A stretch of 64,000 nucleotides of DNA from Paenibacillus sp. OK003 (GCF_900109515.1 NZ_FOBD01000006.1:248001-312000); one strand, 5' to 3'; numbered from the stretch's first letter, positions 35,506 through 44,681 are shown. Translations and numbers: made by a program. Notes: generated by a model from the sequence alone, not told the origin.

Positions 35506-35853
35506 CTAAGCTTCCAGCAGTTCTTTAAGCTGCTGTAGTTTTTGGGCCGCCAGCTTCACGACTGGCTGCGGTACGGTAGAGTCATAATCCAGACCATGCG
35601 GAAAGGTTGCTTTTCCAAGATAAACAGCTTCAACTGCTAGAACCGTATCCGGTTTTTCGAGTTTGCCATCGATCGCACGGGTATTAATACGTACAAAGTA
35701 TTCCGATTTGGTTTGTTCATCTTCGATTTTGTAGTCATATGTAGCACGATAATATTCCCATTGCCACCGGACAAATCCGACTTTCTCGGCGCTCTCATCC
35801 AGGTATGCCAAGTCGCTCTTCAAGCCATCCAAGCCTGTATTCTCAAAAATCAT
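35506..35853 (-). CDS. yugN: YugN-like family protein
   Basis: This 115-residue soluble protein opens with MIFENTGLDGLKSDLAYLDE and contains VGFVRWQWEYYRATYDYKI and VYLGKATFPHGLDY, the YugN-like family pattern. Its function is unknown. It is the first gene of a likely two-gene operon with ftsW, 13 bp apart, which hints at a link to cell envelope growth, though this is only positional. GAGGA precedes the start codon. Confidence 0.85.
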   Translation of the reverse strand: MIFENTGLDGLKSDLAYLDESAEKVGFVRWQWEYYRATYDYKIEDEQTKSEYFVRINTRAIDGKLEKPDTVLAVEAVYLGKATFPHGLDYDSTVPQPVVKLAAQKLQQLKELLEA

Positions 35854-36065
35854 AAGCGTCTGATCCTCCTCATAAGCTTCCGAGAGTATAAATCTCGTTC
35901 TTTTCTCTAGTTTATGATAGTATGTTTCCCCTTCCCGTGCAAGCTTTCAAGCGGTCATTCGTATCGGTTTTCTTCCAATTCTGCTACAATATACAGCAAT
36001 AGGTTTCAAGAGGAAGGTTCGGGCTTGATGAAAGTCCTGTTTAGAGAGCGAAAGGATGGAGAGAC

Positions 36066-37235
36066 ATGACAAATAGTATATGGTGGAATGACCTGCAAAT
36101 CCACATGGTAGAATGGCGTCGTCATCTTCATCGGAATCCTGAGGTTTCCTTTCATGAGGAGAAGACATCCTCTTTTGTAGCGGGTATGCTGGAGAGCTTT
36201 GGTGTTGAAGTGAGACGACACGTTGGTGGACACGGGGTTATAGGTATACTTCGTGGGGACAAGCCAGGGCCTGTCGTCATGCTTCGTGCAGATATGGATG
36301 CACTTCCGATCCAGGATGAGAAGGATGTTGAATATGCGTCACAACAAGCAGGAGCTATGCATGCCTGCGGCCATGATGGTCACATATCCATTTTGCTGGG
36401 CACGGCACTGTACTTCAGTCGCCATAAACATGAGATCAAGGGTGAGATTCGCTTTTTGTTCCAACCAGCAGAAGAATTGCTTCCAGGTGGGGCGCTCAAG
36501 GTCATTGCAGACGGTGGATTGGAAGGGGTAGATGTCATCTACGGCATTCACCTGTGGACCCCGCTTCCTGTAGGCGTGGCAGCAAGTACCCCGGGGCCTA
36601 TGATGGCAGCGGCAGATGACTTTTATATCGAGATCAAAGGTAAAGGTGGACATGGCGGCATGCCGCAATCCACGGTGGACAGCCTCGTGGCTGGTTCAGC
36701 CCTTGTGATGCAATTGCAGACGGTTGTCAGTCGCTCGGTGGATCCCTTGCGTCCCGCAGTATTGACGATTGGTACAATGCAGGCAGGCTCAGCACAGAAT
36801 ATCATCGCCGAGTTATGCAAAATGACGGGTACGGTGAGAACCTTTGATGAAGAGACGCGCAGTATCATGAAGGAACGTGTGCATACGATCGTGGCTCAGA
36901 CCGGAGAGATCTACGGTGCCGAGACGAAGTTGAACTATATTATGGGATATCCACCTGTCGTGAATGATGAGCAGGAAACGGCACGTTTCTTCAGTGAAGC
37001 GGTAGATGTATTTGGTGCAGAACATGTACAGAAGTCACCGATGTTGATGCCAGCTGAAGATTTCGCTTATTACCTGCAGAAGATTCCTGGCTGCTTTATG
37101 TTTGTCGGAGCAGGCAACCCGGAGAAAAATGCCATCTATCCGCATCATCATCCCAAGTTTGACTTTGATGAGGATGCCATGCAAAATGCTGTAAAACTAT
37201 TTATAGCAATGGCTAAAGGATATACAGCCGAATGA
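36066..37235 (+). CDS. M20-family amidohydrolase / N-acyl amino acid deacylase
   Basis: This 389-residue zinc hydrolase has the M20D pattern: RRHLHRNPEVSF near the N-terminus, the metal ligands in VMLRADMDALPIQ, MHACGHDGHISILLG and FQPAEE, the dimerisation domain around GKGGHGGMP, and a C-terminal EDFAYYLQKIPGCFMFVGAG. Such enzymes cleave N-acyl amino acids, hippurate or N-acetyl-diaminopimelate; the substrate is not visible. GGATGGAG precedes ATG 36066. A TGC-TACAAT at 35982-35990 may be an extended -10 promoter. It is a single gene with a strong terminator. Confidence 0.92.
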   Translation: MTNSIWWNDLQIHMVEWRRHLHRNPEVSFHEEKTSSFVAGMLESFGVEVRRHVGGHGVIGILRGDKPGPVVMLRADMDALPIQDEKDVEYASQQAGAMHACGHDGHISILLGTALYFSRHKHEIKGEIRFLFQPAEELLPGGALKVIADGGLEGVDVIYGIHLWTPLPVGVAASTPGPMMAAADDFYIEIKGKGGHGGMPQSTVDSLVAGSALVMQLQTVVSRSVDPLRPAVLTIGTMQAGSAQNIIAELCKMTGTVRTFDEETRSIMKERVHTIVAQTGEIYGAETKLNYIMGYPPVVNDEQETARFFSEAVDVFGAEHVQKSPMLMPAEDFAYYLQKIPGCFMFVGAGNPEKNAIYPHHHPKFDFDEDAMQNAVKLFIAMAKGYTAE

Positions 37236-37250
37236 TTTGAGTGTAGTTGG

Positions 37251-37292
37251 GCATCCTATTCATACCAAGGTATGAGCAGGGTGCTTTTTTTG
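37251..37292 (+). terminator. Rho-independent terminator of the M20 gene
   Basis: GCATCCT pairs with AGGGTGC, with an inner CATACC/GGTATG hairpin, then seven T. Confidence 0.9.
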
Positions 37293-37299
37293 TAGGGTC

Positions 37300-37333
37300 T
37301 TTCTAAAAGGTTAAGCTTTCTAAAAGGTTAAGG
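37300..37333. repeat. Perfect tandem 17-bp repeat
   Basis: CTTTCTAAAAGGTTAAG occurs twice without a gap (37300-37316 and 37317-37333), followed by a related GTAAGG. It lies 120 bp upstream of the XPB helicase gene, between the previous terminator and a second hairpin. It may be a local duplication or paired binding sites. Confidence 0.9.
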
Positions 37334-37360
37334 TAAGGTCGGTCTGTTGTATTATACAGG

Positions 37361-37395
37361 TTCAATTTCGGAAAAAACCGAAACTGGACTTTTTG
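37361..37395 (+). terminator. Terminator-like hairpin 58 bp before the XPB gene
   Basis: GTTCAATTTCGG (37361-37372) pairs with CCGAAACTGGAC (37379-37390) with one mismatch and a G-T pair, loop AAAAAA, then TTTTT. With a TATTAT at 37350-37355 just upstream it could act as an attenuator for the helicase operon. Confidence 0.6.
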
Positions 37396-37452
37396 TGATG
37401 CCTGTTAATCGGAAAAACATATAACTCATTTTCAAATTAGGGAGGAAGCGGA

Positions 37453-39129
37453 ATGGAGAAAACGGACGCCTGCATTGTCCAGCGTGATTTTACAGTATTG
37501 CTTGAAGTGGGCCATCCTGGATTTGACCAAGCCAGAGCTCAATTAGGGATGTATGCCGAACTGGTAAAGACCCCTGCGGCTTTTCATACCTATCGTATCA
37601 CTGCATTATCGTTGTGGAATGCGGCTGCACTCGGATGGAGTGCTGATCAAGTGATAGCAAGTCTGGAATCCGTGTCTCGTTGGAATGTTCCTGCCGCCCT
37701 GATTCAGGATATCCAGAGAATTATCCATCAATATGGGAAGCTTCAACTGAGGCCAGAAGCAAATCATGGGAGAATGCGTCTCGTGAGTGAAGACGAACGA
37801 TTGCTGGATGAATTAAGCAGTATGAAGACCATCTCGGCTTTTCGAATGGAACGTGTCGATCCCCATGAGCTTATGCTTGGAGGTGAGCAACGTGGATTGT
37901 TGAAGCGGGAATTGACGCGTTTGGGTTATCCGGTGCTGGATTATGCGGGATATCGAGAAGGAACAAGTCTTCCGTTTCAATGGCGAACGAATACGAAGGG
38001 CGACAGTTCGGACGGTTTTCGGTTGCGTCCGTACCAACGAGATGCTGTGGATGCTTTTGAAGGTAGCGAAGGCATGGGAGGAAGTGGTCTGCTTGTTCTT
38101 CCCTGCGGTGCAGGCAAAACGGTTATTGGGATGGCTGTATTAGAGCGTTTACAATGTGAATGCCTTATCTTAACCTCGAACACCACATCCGTGCGTCAAT
38201 GGATTCAGGAATTGCAGGATAAAACAACGATAACGAGTGAACAGATTGGTGAGTATTCGGGTCAGAAAAAACAGGTGAAACCTGTGACCGTGGCTACTTA
38301 TCAGATTCTTACACATCGAAAATCGAAAGATGCTGATTTTACGCATATCAAATTGCTCAGTGAACGTCAGTGGGGACTTATCATTTATGATGAGGTCCAT
38401 CTGCTGCCAGCACCTGTATTTCGGGCTACTGCAGATATTCAGGCTACGAGAAGACTGGGATTGACAGCAACATTGGTGCGTGAGGATGGATGCGAACAGG
38501 ATGTATTTTCGCTAATTGGTCCGAAACTATATGACATGCCGTGGAAAGAATTGGAGCAGCAAGGGTGGATTGCGAATGTAGAGTGCCAGGAAATACGCAT
38601 CCCGTTTACTCCTGAACTACGATCAAGCTATTTGGAAGCGGAGGTGAAGCATCAATTTCGCCTTGCAGCCGAAAATCCGGCCAAATTGGCTGTCATTAGA
38701 CGGATATTGGACCATCATGAGGGAATGCCAGCGCTTGTCATCGGACAGTATCTGGATCAGCTCGAGAGCATTGCCCGGGAAATTGAAGCGCCGCTCATAT
38801 CGGGTACGATGTCCCAGCAAGAGCGAGTGAAATGGTTTGCAGCGTTCCGGCGTGGTGAGATCAAAACGATTGTCGTATCCAAAGTTGCGAATTTTGCCGT
38901 AGACCTGCCGGATGCTGCTGTTGCACTTGAAATATCCGGCAGTTTCGGTTCAAGGCAGGAAGAAGCCCAGCGATTGGGTCGGATCTTAAGGCCGAAGTCT
39001 GGAGAAAATAAAGCTTATTTCTATGCTCTTGTGTCCGAGGACAGTAAGGAACAGGAGTTTGCACTACGTCGTCAGATGTTTCTGGTCGAACAAGGATATG
39101 AGTACAAGATCGTTCATGAATTGCAGTGA
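37453..39129 (+). CDS. XPB/Ssl2-type DNA helicase (superfamily 2)
   Basis: This 558-residue SF2 helicase has an N-terminal domain (about 1-185) of the bacterial XPB type. RecA-like domain 1 contains LRPYQRDAVD, Walker A PCGAGKT (217-223), DEVH (313-316) and LTAT (337-340). It is followed directly by VREDG (342-346), the RED motif typical of XPB. RecA-like domain 2 has motif VI EAQRLGRILRP. XPB helicases unwind or remodel DNA in nucleotide excision repair and transcription in eukaryotes and archaea; bacterial copies are patchily distributed and their role is unclear. GGAGG precedes ATG 37453. The partner gene starts 56 bp after the stop. Confidence 0.88.
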   Translation: MEKTDACIVQRDFTVLLEVGHPGFDQARAQLGMYAELVKTPAAFHTYRITALSLWNAAALGWSADQVIASLESVSRWNVPAALIQDIQRIIHQYGKLQLRPEANHGRMRLVSEDERLLDELSSMKTISAFRMERVDPHELMLGGEQRGLLKRELTRLGYPVLDYAGYREGTSLPFQWRTNTKGDSSDGFRLRPYQRDAVDAFEGSEGMGGSGLLVLPCGAGKTVIGMAVLERLQCECLILTSNTTSVRQWIQELQDKTTITSEQIGEYSGQKKQVKPVTVATYQILTHRKSKDADFTHIKLLSERQWGLIIYDEVHLLPAPVFRATADIQATRRLGLTATLVREDGCEQDVFSLIGPKLYDMPWKELEQQGWIANVECQEIRIPFTPELRSSYLEAEVKHQFRLAAENPAKLAVIRRILDHHEGMPALVIGQYLDQLESIAREIEAPLISGTMSQQERVKWFAAFRRGEIKTIVVSKVANFAVDLPDAAVALEISGSFGSRQEEAQRLGRILRPKSGENKAYFYALVSEDSKEQEFALRRQMFLVEQGYEYKIVHELQ

Positions 39130-39185
39130 AAAAGCGGTTTACATCTCATCTCTACTTAAAAATAATGGGAAAGGCATGATAAGCG

Positions 39186-41099
39186 ATGCATACACAAGGT
39201 AACCTGGATGCGAATTCATTAAAAGAGTTTTCATGGGTTGAAAGAACGGTACTTGGTGTGATTTTCTGCAAATATGCCGGACAACCCTTTTCCAACATGT
39301 TGACATCAGCAGAGTGGGCTGTGGATGGTCTTAGCAGAGCTGAAGCAGTAACAGCCTTTATAGCGCTTCGGCACAAAGGATGGATCAAAGCTGTGCGGAA
39401 GTCCTGGGGCGAACGCTTGTATTACATACCAGAATCACTACTTCCTTTGTTAACCATTACCTACGCAGCACGAGTTGTACAGTTCGCTCAGCTGAAGACG
39501 AATGTAATACAGCAGGATGAAATGACACAAGATAAGGCCATATCCAGTATTGAAGTCCAGAAAGTGACGATTGTTCGAGAGGGAAAACCGGATATTGCTG
39601 CAGAGCTTCTTCATGTATTGGCTTGGATGGTAAGAGAAGGTCAAGCTCAAGGAGGACTTCCTTTAACAAGTAAAGGAACGATCCACAAAAAATTGGTGCA
39701 GAGATTAAGTCGGATGACGGTTCTGACTCCTGAAGACTTCTCTGAACTAGGTATTCGCTACGATCACGCGGATGTGTATCCAGTCCACGTAGCCCTTATT
39801 ATTGATTTGCTGCTCAGTCTGGGTTTGATCGAAAAGGCGCATAATCGAATGCAAGTGTCACCTGACCGTCTTTATCACTGGTTAACGTTGTCGTGGTCTT
39901 CAATGCACCGAGAAATCTATAGCGTATGTATGGACCGATATGGTAAAGCGGAGCCGAAACTTCAGCATTTTCGTTATCAGTTGCTGATGTTTGCTTCACG
40001 GAAAAATGAATGGTTGAGTATTGCGGCAGGGATTTTAGATCACGATGGGCCAGAAGAAGCAATTGAAATAAGAGAGAGTGGAGGTTCTTCAGGATTATCC
40101 CTCTTAACACAAATCCGGGGTTGGCTCGATGTTCTGGCAGGTTTGGGATATGGTGAGGTTGGTGAGTCAGCTGCGGGAGAGCTTTTATATCGCTGGCAGA
40201 TTGATCCGGGAATCTTATTAAACTTTGCGAATGACGAGGCAGAAAAACCGGAAAAGAATACGATTTTTGTACAGCCTGACTTTGACATTATGGTTCCACC
40301 AGATGTAACTCCACAGGTCCGCTGGAATCTGGACATTGGTGCAGAGCTTGTGAGCCGCGATCGAATGTCCATATACCGCATAACAAAGGAAGGAATCATC
40401 GCAGCATCAGAGATCGGTCTTACAGCGGATGTAATGATAAACTTCCTTAAACGGTATGCTGTCTTGGGAGTGCCTGAGCATGTGGAGCTAGCGATCCAGC
40501 AGTGGGGACAGGATGCAGAGGGACTTCACATGGATGCTAGGCAGAACGTTGATCAGGATGAATCGGTGGATAAAGTTAAGAAAAAGGACACCTGGATATA
40601 TAAATCGAGAAGTGAATTACTTGAAAAGTTGAACAGGCCAGAGGCGGAAGCCATTCTAGATGAGTACATTGTCGGAGCAGATGAGTTCAAAGTCGGACTT
40701 GAGGTGCAGAAGGAACTCTTTTATATTCGTGGAAGAGTGGGGCTCATTCAATGTGACTCCAATCTGCACACGTATGAACAGGATCATTCCATCACGGAGC
40801 AGTCGGGTCTATTTCCTGGATATGGGGAGATCCCTGAGATGTGGCATAACGAGTGGCGAGGGTATCATGTGTCCACGGCTCGTCAGATTGCTGCAAAAGC
40901 CATTGAATGGCAAACAAAACTGGGTCTTAAGCTGAACAGCGATATTGTTTATGTTATCCCCGATCAGATTCAGGGTCATGAAGATTGGACCCTAACGGGC
41001 TGGTCCGTATCGGATGGTCGAACAAATCCCGCAGAACGTCGTACTTTTTCACCAAACGAATGGAACCAGATACGCCTGATTATTCCGGACTATGCATAA
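39186..41099 (+). CDS. XPB-associated protein with helicase-associated (XPB/Ssl2-like N-domain) region
   Basis: This 637-residue soluble protein has no Walker motifs. Its N-terminal part looks like winged-helix or helical repeats (WVERTVLGVIFCKYAGQP, then GLSRAEAVTAFIALRHKGWI). The middle block (about 350-430) reads TIFVQPDFDIMVPPD and then SIYRITKEGIIAASEIG, the helicase-associated domain found beside or within XPB/Ssl2-like helicases, including a separate gene next to XPB in mycobacteria. The last 150 residues are unassigned. It probably works with the helicase as a DNA-binding or regulatory subunit, which is an inference from pairing. No good terminator is visible after it. Confidence 0.75.
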   Translation: MHTQGNLDANSLKEFSWVERTVLGVIFCKYAGQPFSNMLTSAEWAVDGLSRAEAVTAFIALRHKGWIKAVRKSWGERLYYIPESLLPLLTITYAARVVQFAQLKTNVIQQDEMTQDKAISSIEVQKVTIVREGKPDIAAELLHVLAWMVREGQAQGGLPLTSKGTIHKKLVQRLSRMTVLTPEDFSELGIRYDHADVYPVHVALIIDLLLSLGLIEKAHNRMQVSPDRLYHWLTLSWSSMHREIYSVCMDRYGKAEPKLQHFRYQLLMFASRKNEWLSIAAGILDHDGPEEAIEIRESGGSSGLSLLTQIRGWLDVLAGLGYGEVGESAAGELLYRWQIDPGILLNFANDEAEKPEKNTIFVQPDFDIMVPPDVTPQVRWNLDIGAELVSRDRMSIYRITKEGIIAASEIGLTADVMINFLKRYAVLGVPEHVELAIQQWGQDAEGLHMDARQNVDQDESVDKVKKKDTWIYKSRSELLEKLNRPEAEAILDEYIVGADEFKVGLEVQKELFYIRGRVGLIQCDSNLHTYEQDHSITEQSGLFPGYGEIPEMWHNEWRGYHVSTARQIAAKAIEWQTKLGLKLNSDIVYVIPDQIQGHEDWTLTGWSVSDGRTNPAERRTFSPNEWNQIRLIIPDYA

Positions 41100-41240
41100 A
41101 CTTGATCGACTTTGCCAAAGCAGATCGCCTGTTCCCTTTATTTCTATTTGCAGGAAAAACTCTTCTTAACTTTTCGGGGATATGATATGATGAAGTAGTC
41201 TACGTTAAGTAGAACTTTATATATAGATAGGATGAATTTC

Positions 41241-41678
41241 ATGAGCGTAGCGGAAATGAACACGGTCGATATGGCCCAAGTGTTAACGGGCGCATATGAA
41301 CTGGGCGACATGATCAACCAATCAGCCGAAGTATCGGATTATTTATATTGGAAGCAGCAAGTGGAGACGAACCCTGAAATTCAGGCGGGAATACGCAAGC
41401 TGAACGCCAAAAAAGAACTATTCGAAGAAACCCAGCGTTTTGGGCATTTTCACCCGGACTATCACGCCGCAAAAGATCAGGTTCAGGCTTTAGAGCTTGA
41501 ATTGGAACATTTCGAGGCGGTAGCCCGCTTCAAACAGGCGGAGAAGGCATTGGACGATATGTTGTTCCAGATGTCGGAGACGATTGCATTCGCGGTGTCA
41601 ACGACCATCAAGGTACCGAGCAATGATCCGAATCCGAAGGGCGGCTGCGGTAGCGGAGGCAAGTGTGGTTGTAGCTAA
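41241..41678 (+). CDS. ylbF: YlbF/RicF, subunit of the Ric (YlbF-YmcA-YaaT) complex
   Basis: This 145-residue helical protein matches YlbF: VTNPEIQ-type helix, KKELFEETQRFGHFHPDYHAAKDQ split by the conserved GHFHPDY, and the tail CGSGGKCGCS. The C-terminal cysteines help the Ric complex hold Fe-S clusters. The complex stimulates Spo0F phosphorelay and RNase Y-dependent mRNA processing in Bacillus. ATG 41241 is preferred because GATAGGA ends 8 bp upstream; ATG 41232 lies inside that site. ylbG follows after 78 bp, as in Bacillus; ymcA and yaaT must lie elsewhere. Confidence 0.92.
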   Translation: MSVAEMNTVDMAQVLTGAYELGDMINQSAEVSDYLYWKQQVETNPEIQAGIRKLNAKKELFEETQRFGHFHPDYHAAKDQVQALELELEHFEAVARFKQAEKALDDMLFQMSETIAFAVSTTIKVPSNDPNPKGGCGSGGKCGCS

Positions 41679-41756
41679 GATTATGATCAGAACATAAATT
41701 CATGACAGACCGGACCTTTCCGAGGCTCCGGTCTCCATTATAGAAAGGCGGGGAAA

Positions 41757-42023
41757 ATGATGTTTGCGGAAAGGACAGGATTCATTATTTGGGTCAGTGA
41801 TTTGAAAGCGGCTCGTAATCTCGAAAAGTATGGTACCGTTCATTACATCTCCCGCCGTATGCATTATGTCGTCATGTATGTTAATGCAGAGCGGGCTGAA
41901 GATACGATGAAAAATGTGAACAGACTTTCCTATGTGCGCAAGGTTGAACGTTCCTACCGGAATGAGATTAAAACAGAGTATGCTAGCAAAACGATGGACA
42001 AAACGAGTTTTTACGGGATATAA
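41757..42023 (+). CDS. ylbG: YlbG (DUF2129) protein
   Basis: This 88-residue protein has the DUF2129 pattern: TGFIIWVSDLKAARNLEKYGTVHYIS in two blocks, RRMHYVVMYVN, then LSYVRKVERSYRNEIKTEY. The function is unknown; its steady pairing with ylbF suggests a link to the same process. GGCGGGG lies 4-5 bp before ATG 41757, or 7-8 bp before the next ATG at 41760, so either may be used. A strong terminator follows. Confidence 0.93.
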   Translation: MMFAERTGFIIWVSDLKAARNLEKYGTVHYISRRMHYVVMYVNAERAEDTMKNVNRLSYVRKVERSYRNEIKTEYASKTMDKTSFYGI

Positions 42024-42083
42024 CAAAAATGGTTTGGAAATGTGCAGTGAACTTGTTGCCACTGTACATTTCCAAACGATTAA

Positions 42084-42115
42084 CCAGAGGGGCCCTTCGG
42101 GGCCGCTCTTTTATT
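42084..42115 (+). terminator. Rho-independent terminator of ylbFG
   Basis: GAGnGGCCC pairs with GGGCCGCTC around a TTCG loop, then TTTTATT. Confidence 0.85.
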
Positions 42116-42240
42116 GAATTAGGCATAAATTGGATTTTGTGAAAAAATCTGAAGTTACGCCTTGAGGTTGCGGGACTTATGTTGTAATATATTGGGTAAA
42201 TAAATAGATAGAAAGTCCTATCTGGTGGAGAGTGATTCCC

Positions 42241-42678
42241 ATGCGTGATAAGGTGATGCAACGTTGGAGCACGTACGAGCCTTTTTTCGTGGCTCTTGGA
42301 GACAAAAAAGTGGCCGACATCGTCATTACCAATCATGCCAAGATGCGGTATGCAGACCGTATTGAGCCGGCACGTAATGATGATGACCATATTGCGGCAT
42401 GGTTATGGGAGTGTCTGAAGCAGGACCGTATTACACCATACTACCGTAATGAACAGGATGTTTACCTGATCGACGAAGATCTGGTTGTGGTTGCTGAATT
42501 TTCCGAACTTGAAGGGGAATATGACATTGCTGGCAATCCGCTTCATAAGATGATTGTTGTTACGTTTCTGGGGAAAATGTCCGAGACGATTGAACTGAGG
42601 GATTTAAAATCGTATTATTCTTGGCTAAGACATTCAAGACGAATGACTCTTGTCAAGAACAGTCGCAAGCATAAGTAA
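42241..42678 (+). CDS. Conserved hypothetical protein
   Basis: This 145-residue soluble protein is rich in charged residues, with NHAKMRYADRIEP, HIAAWLWECLKQDRI and then DVYLIDEDLVVVAEF and MIVVTFLG. The layout (HAxxRYxxRI, then a short strand pair) is somewhat like small toxin or RelE-like folds but I cannot assign it. ATG 42241 follows GGTGGAG by 10 bp; a GTG at 42232 abuts that ribosome binding site. It lies alone between two terminators after ylbFG. Function is unknown. Confidence 0.65.
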   Translation: MRDKVMQRWSTYEPFFVALGDKKVADIVITNHAKMRYADRIEPARNDDDHIAAWLWECLKQDRITPYYRNEQDVYLIDEDLVVVAEFSELEGEYDIAGNPLHKMIVVTFLGKMSETIELRDLKSYYSWLRHSRRMTLVKNSRKHK

Positions 42679-42724
42679 GTTTGGAATAATTCATATTTTC
42701 GAATTGATAGATTCAGGTTACATC

Positions 42725-42752
42725 GCATGCAGACAAGCTGCATGCTTTTTTT
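42725..42752 (+). terminator. Rho-independent terminator
   Basis: GCATGCAG (42725-42732) pairs with CTGCATGC (42738-42745), then seven T. Confidence 0.88.
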
Positions 42753-42809
42753 GTTGGAATTCAGGAAATCGGCTACAATGAGGAAAGCGTACAGAAGAGG
42801 GGCGAAGAT

Positions 42810-43727
42810 ATGAATTTTCATCAATTGCATATTTTTTATACCGTAGCAGAGAAGGGAAGTTTTTCAGCGGCTGCGCAAGCACTACATATGACACAACCTG
42901 CGGTGACGATGCAGATTCAATCACTTGAGGATTATTTTGGGACCAAGCTGCTGCATCGTTCTACCAAAAAAATAGAATTATCCGAGGCGGGTCGGACATT
43001 ACTGCCTCACGCCAAACGCAGTGTAGAATTGGTCAGACAGACAGATGAGGCGATGTCCGCATTTACACAGATGCTGCAAGGCAGATTGCAGCTTGGAGCA
43101 AGTTTGACGATTGGTGAGTATGTGTTGCCACGAATGCTGGGCCCTTTTGCTCGCCAATACCCGGATATCTCGATCGTTATGAAAGTGATGAATACGACGC
43201 AAATTATGGACGATATCTTGAAACATCAGCTTAACTTTGGACTGATTGAAGCGCCAGTAAACCACCCGGATATGATTGTAGAGCCGGTCATGCAGGATGA
43301 ATTGAAGCTGGTTGTTCCGGCAGGGCATGCTCTGGCAGATCGTGGGGAAGTAGAGCTTGAAGATGTGCTGAACTATGCGTTTGTGTTGCGGGAAAAAGGC
43401 TCGGGTACCCGTCAGGTGATGGAAGATCAGTTGCAGAACAGAAATATAGATCCGCAGGACATGAATGTGGTGATGGAGTTAGGCAGTACAGGTGCTGTGA
43501 AATCCGCCGTAGAAGCGGGTGTGGGCATCACGATGTTATCCCCGTCGTCGGTTCAGCATGAGCTTGCCCTTGGACTGGTTCACATGGTGGATATTCGTGG
43601 GCTTGAGTTCAAACGACAATTCTACGCTATACACCTGAAATCTTCATTGCTTCCCTTGTCAGCAGTAGCTTTTCTGAATTATTTGCGTCAGCATGAGCAG
43701 ACATCATCAGTAGGACCGGCGGAATAA
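42810..43727 (+). CDS. LysR-family transcriptional regulator (CysL-like)
   Basis: This 305-residue regulator has an N-terminal winged helix-turn-helix (FHQLHIFYTVAEKGSFSAAA, then ALHMTQPAVTMQIQSLE) and a C-terminal substrate-binding domain (LQLGASLTIGEYVLPRML, GLIEAPV, and EAGVGITMLS). Overall it resembles CysL/YwfK-type regulators of sulfur genes, but no sulfur genes are near, so the target is unknown. It is autonomous, with the PHP gene 63 bp downstream possibly co-transcribed. Confidence 0.9.
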   Translation: MNFHQLHIFYTVAEKGSFSAAAQALHMTQPAVTMQIQSLEDYFGTKLLHRSTKKIELSEAGRTLLPHAKRSVELVRQTDEAMSAFTQMLQGRLQLGASLTIGEYVLPRMLGPFARQYPDISIVMKVMNTTQIMDDILKHQLNFGLIEAPVNHPDMIVEPVMQDELKLVVPAGHALADRGEVELEDVLNYAFVLREKGSGTRQVMEDQLQNRNIDPQDMNVVMELGSTGAVKSAVEAGVGITMLSPSSVQHELALGLVHMVDIRGLEFKRQFYAIHLKSSLLPLSAVAFLNYLRQHEQTSSVGPAE

Positions 43728-43790
43728 GAGGGTGATATTAATTTTAAATCCGTTCTGTTACTCACTAGATATAAGAAGGAGCTGTTATTC

Positions 43791-44651
43791 ATGCATCAAT
43801 TTAATGGACGTTGTGATCTTCATACGCATAGCCAAGCGTCGGACGGAATGCAGCCACCTGCCGAGAATGTGAAGCTCGCCAAACAAAGAGGACTGTCTGC
43901 AGTGGCGCTGACAGATCACGATACAGTAGCAGGTGTAGCCGAGGCACAGCGAGCTGGCCGTGAATATGGGATTGACGTTGTTTCAGGGGTAGAGGTCAGC
44001 ACCCGCGCGGGCGGCAAGGATATTCATGTGCTGGGGTATTATGTGAATACAGAAGATGAGCAATTTCTGGAGCGACTGCGCGGGCTGCGGGAGGCGAGAG
44101 AAGAACGCAATCATCTGATCATTGCCAAACTGCAGGAGCTTGGACTCGAAATTAGCTGGCAGGAGGTCATTGATGGCCTTGGCCGACCGCTGGAGCCGGA
44201 TGAAAGCATTGGTAGACCTCATATGGCCGATGTGTTGGTACGAAAAGGATATGCCGCTGATATGAGGGATGCATTCAATCGTTATCTGGCTGAAGGCCAG
44301 CCGGGCTATGTATCGGTTCCCCGAGTTGCACCGGAAGATGCATGCCAGTGGATTAAAGATGCGGGTGGGGCTGCTGTTATTGCCCATCCTGGTTTATACA
44401 GAGACGACGAATTGGTTCGTCGTATTCTGGAGGACTCCCGCCCTGACGGCATTGAAGTGGTTCATTCGGATCATGGACCAGAAGAGGAGCGCAGATATGC
44501 GGAGTTGGCACGGGAATTTGGGCTCATTCAAACAGGCGGTTCGGATTACCATGGTGTAAGACAAGGGGTAGTATTTCATGGGGATCTGGGTAGCAAAACC
44601 GTAACCATTGATGTGCTCAATAAACTCCGGGCTGCAGCGGGGAAGTCTTGA
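43791..44651 (+). CDS. PHP-domain phosphoesterase (YciV/TrpH family)
   Basis: This 286-residue metal-dependent phosphoesterase shows the PHP motifs in order: CDLHTHSQASDGMQ, ALTDHDTVAGVAEA, GVEVSTRAGGKDIHVLGY, VIAHPGLY and TGGSDYHG. Those histidines and aspartates bind three metals. Characterised relatives (RNase AM/TrpH) hydrolyse 3',5'-nucleoside bisphosphate or degrade RNA 5' ends; the substrate here is inferred by similarity only. AAGGAG precedes ATG 43791. A long hairpin terminator follows. Confidence 0.92.
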   Translation: MHQFNGRCDLHTHSQASDGMQPPAENVKLAKQRGLSAVALTDHDTVAGVAEAQRAGREYGIDVVSGVEVSTRAGGKDIHVLGYYVNTEDEQFLERLRGLREAREERNHLIIAKLQELGLEISWQEVIDGLGRPLEPDESIGRPHMADVLVRKGYAADMRDAFNRYLAEGQPGYVSVPRVAPEDACQWIKDAGGAAVIAHPGLYRDDELVRRILEDSRPDGIEVVHSDHGPEEERRYAELAREFGLIQTGGSDYHGVRQGVVFHGDLGSKTVTIDVLNKLRAAAGKS

Positions 44652-44681
44652 TTCGGTGCTAAAATTGAATATGAAAAAAAG

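Noticed and set aside
42241..42678. Calling the unknown protein a RelE-like toxin
   Set aside because: The resemblance is only in local pattern; there is no antitoxin gene beside it and no catalytic residues could be aligned.
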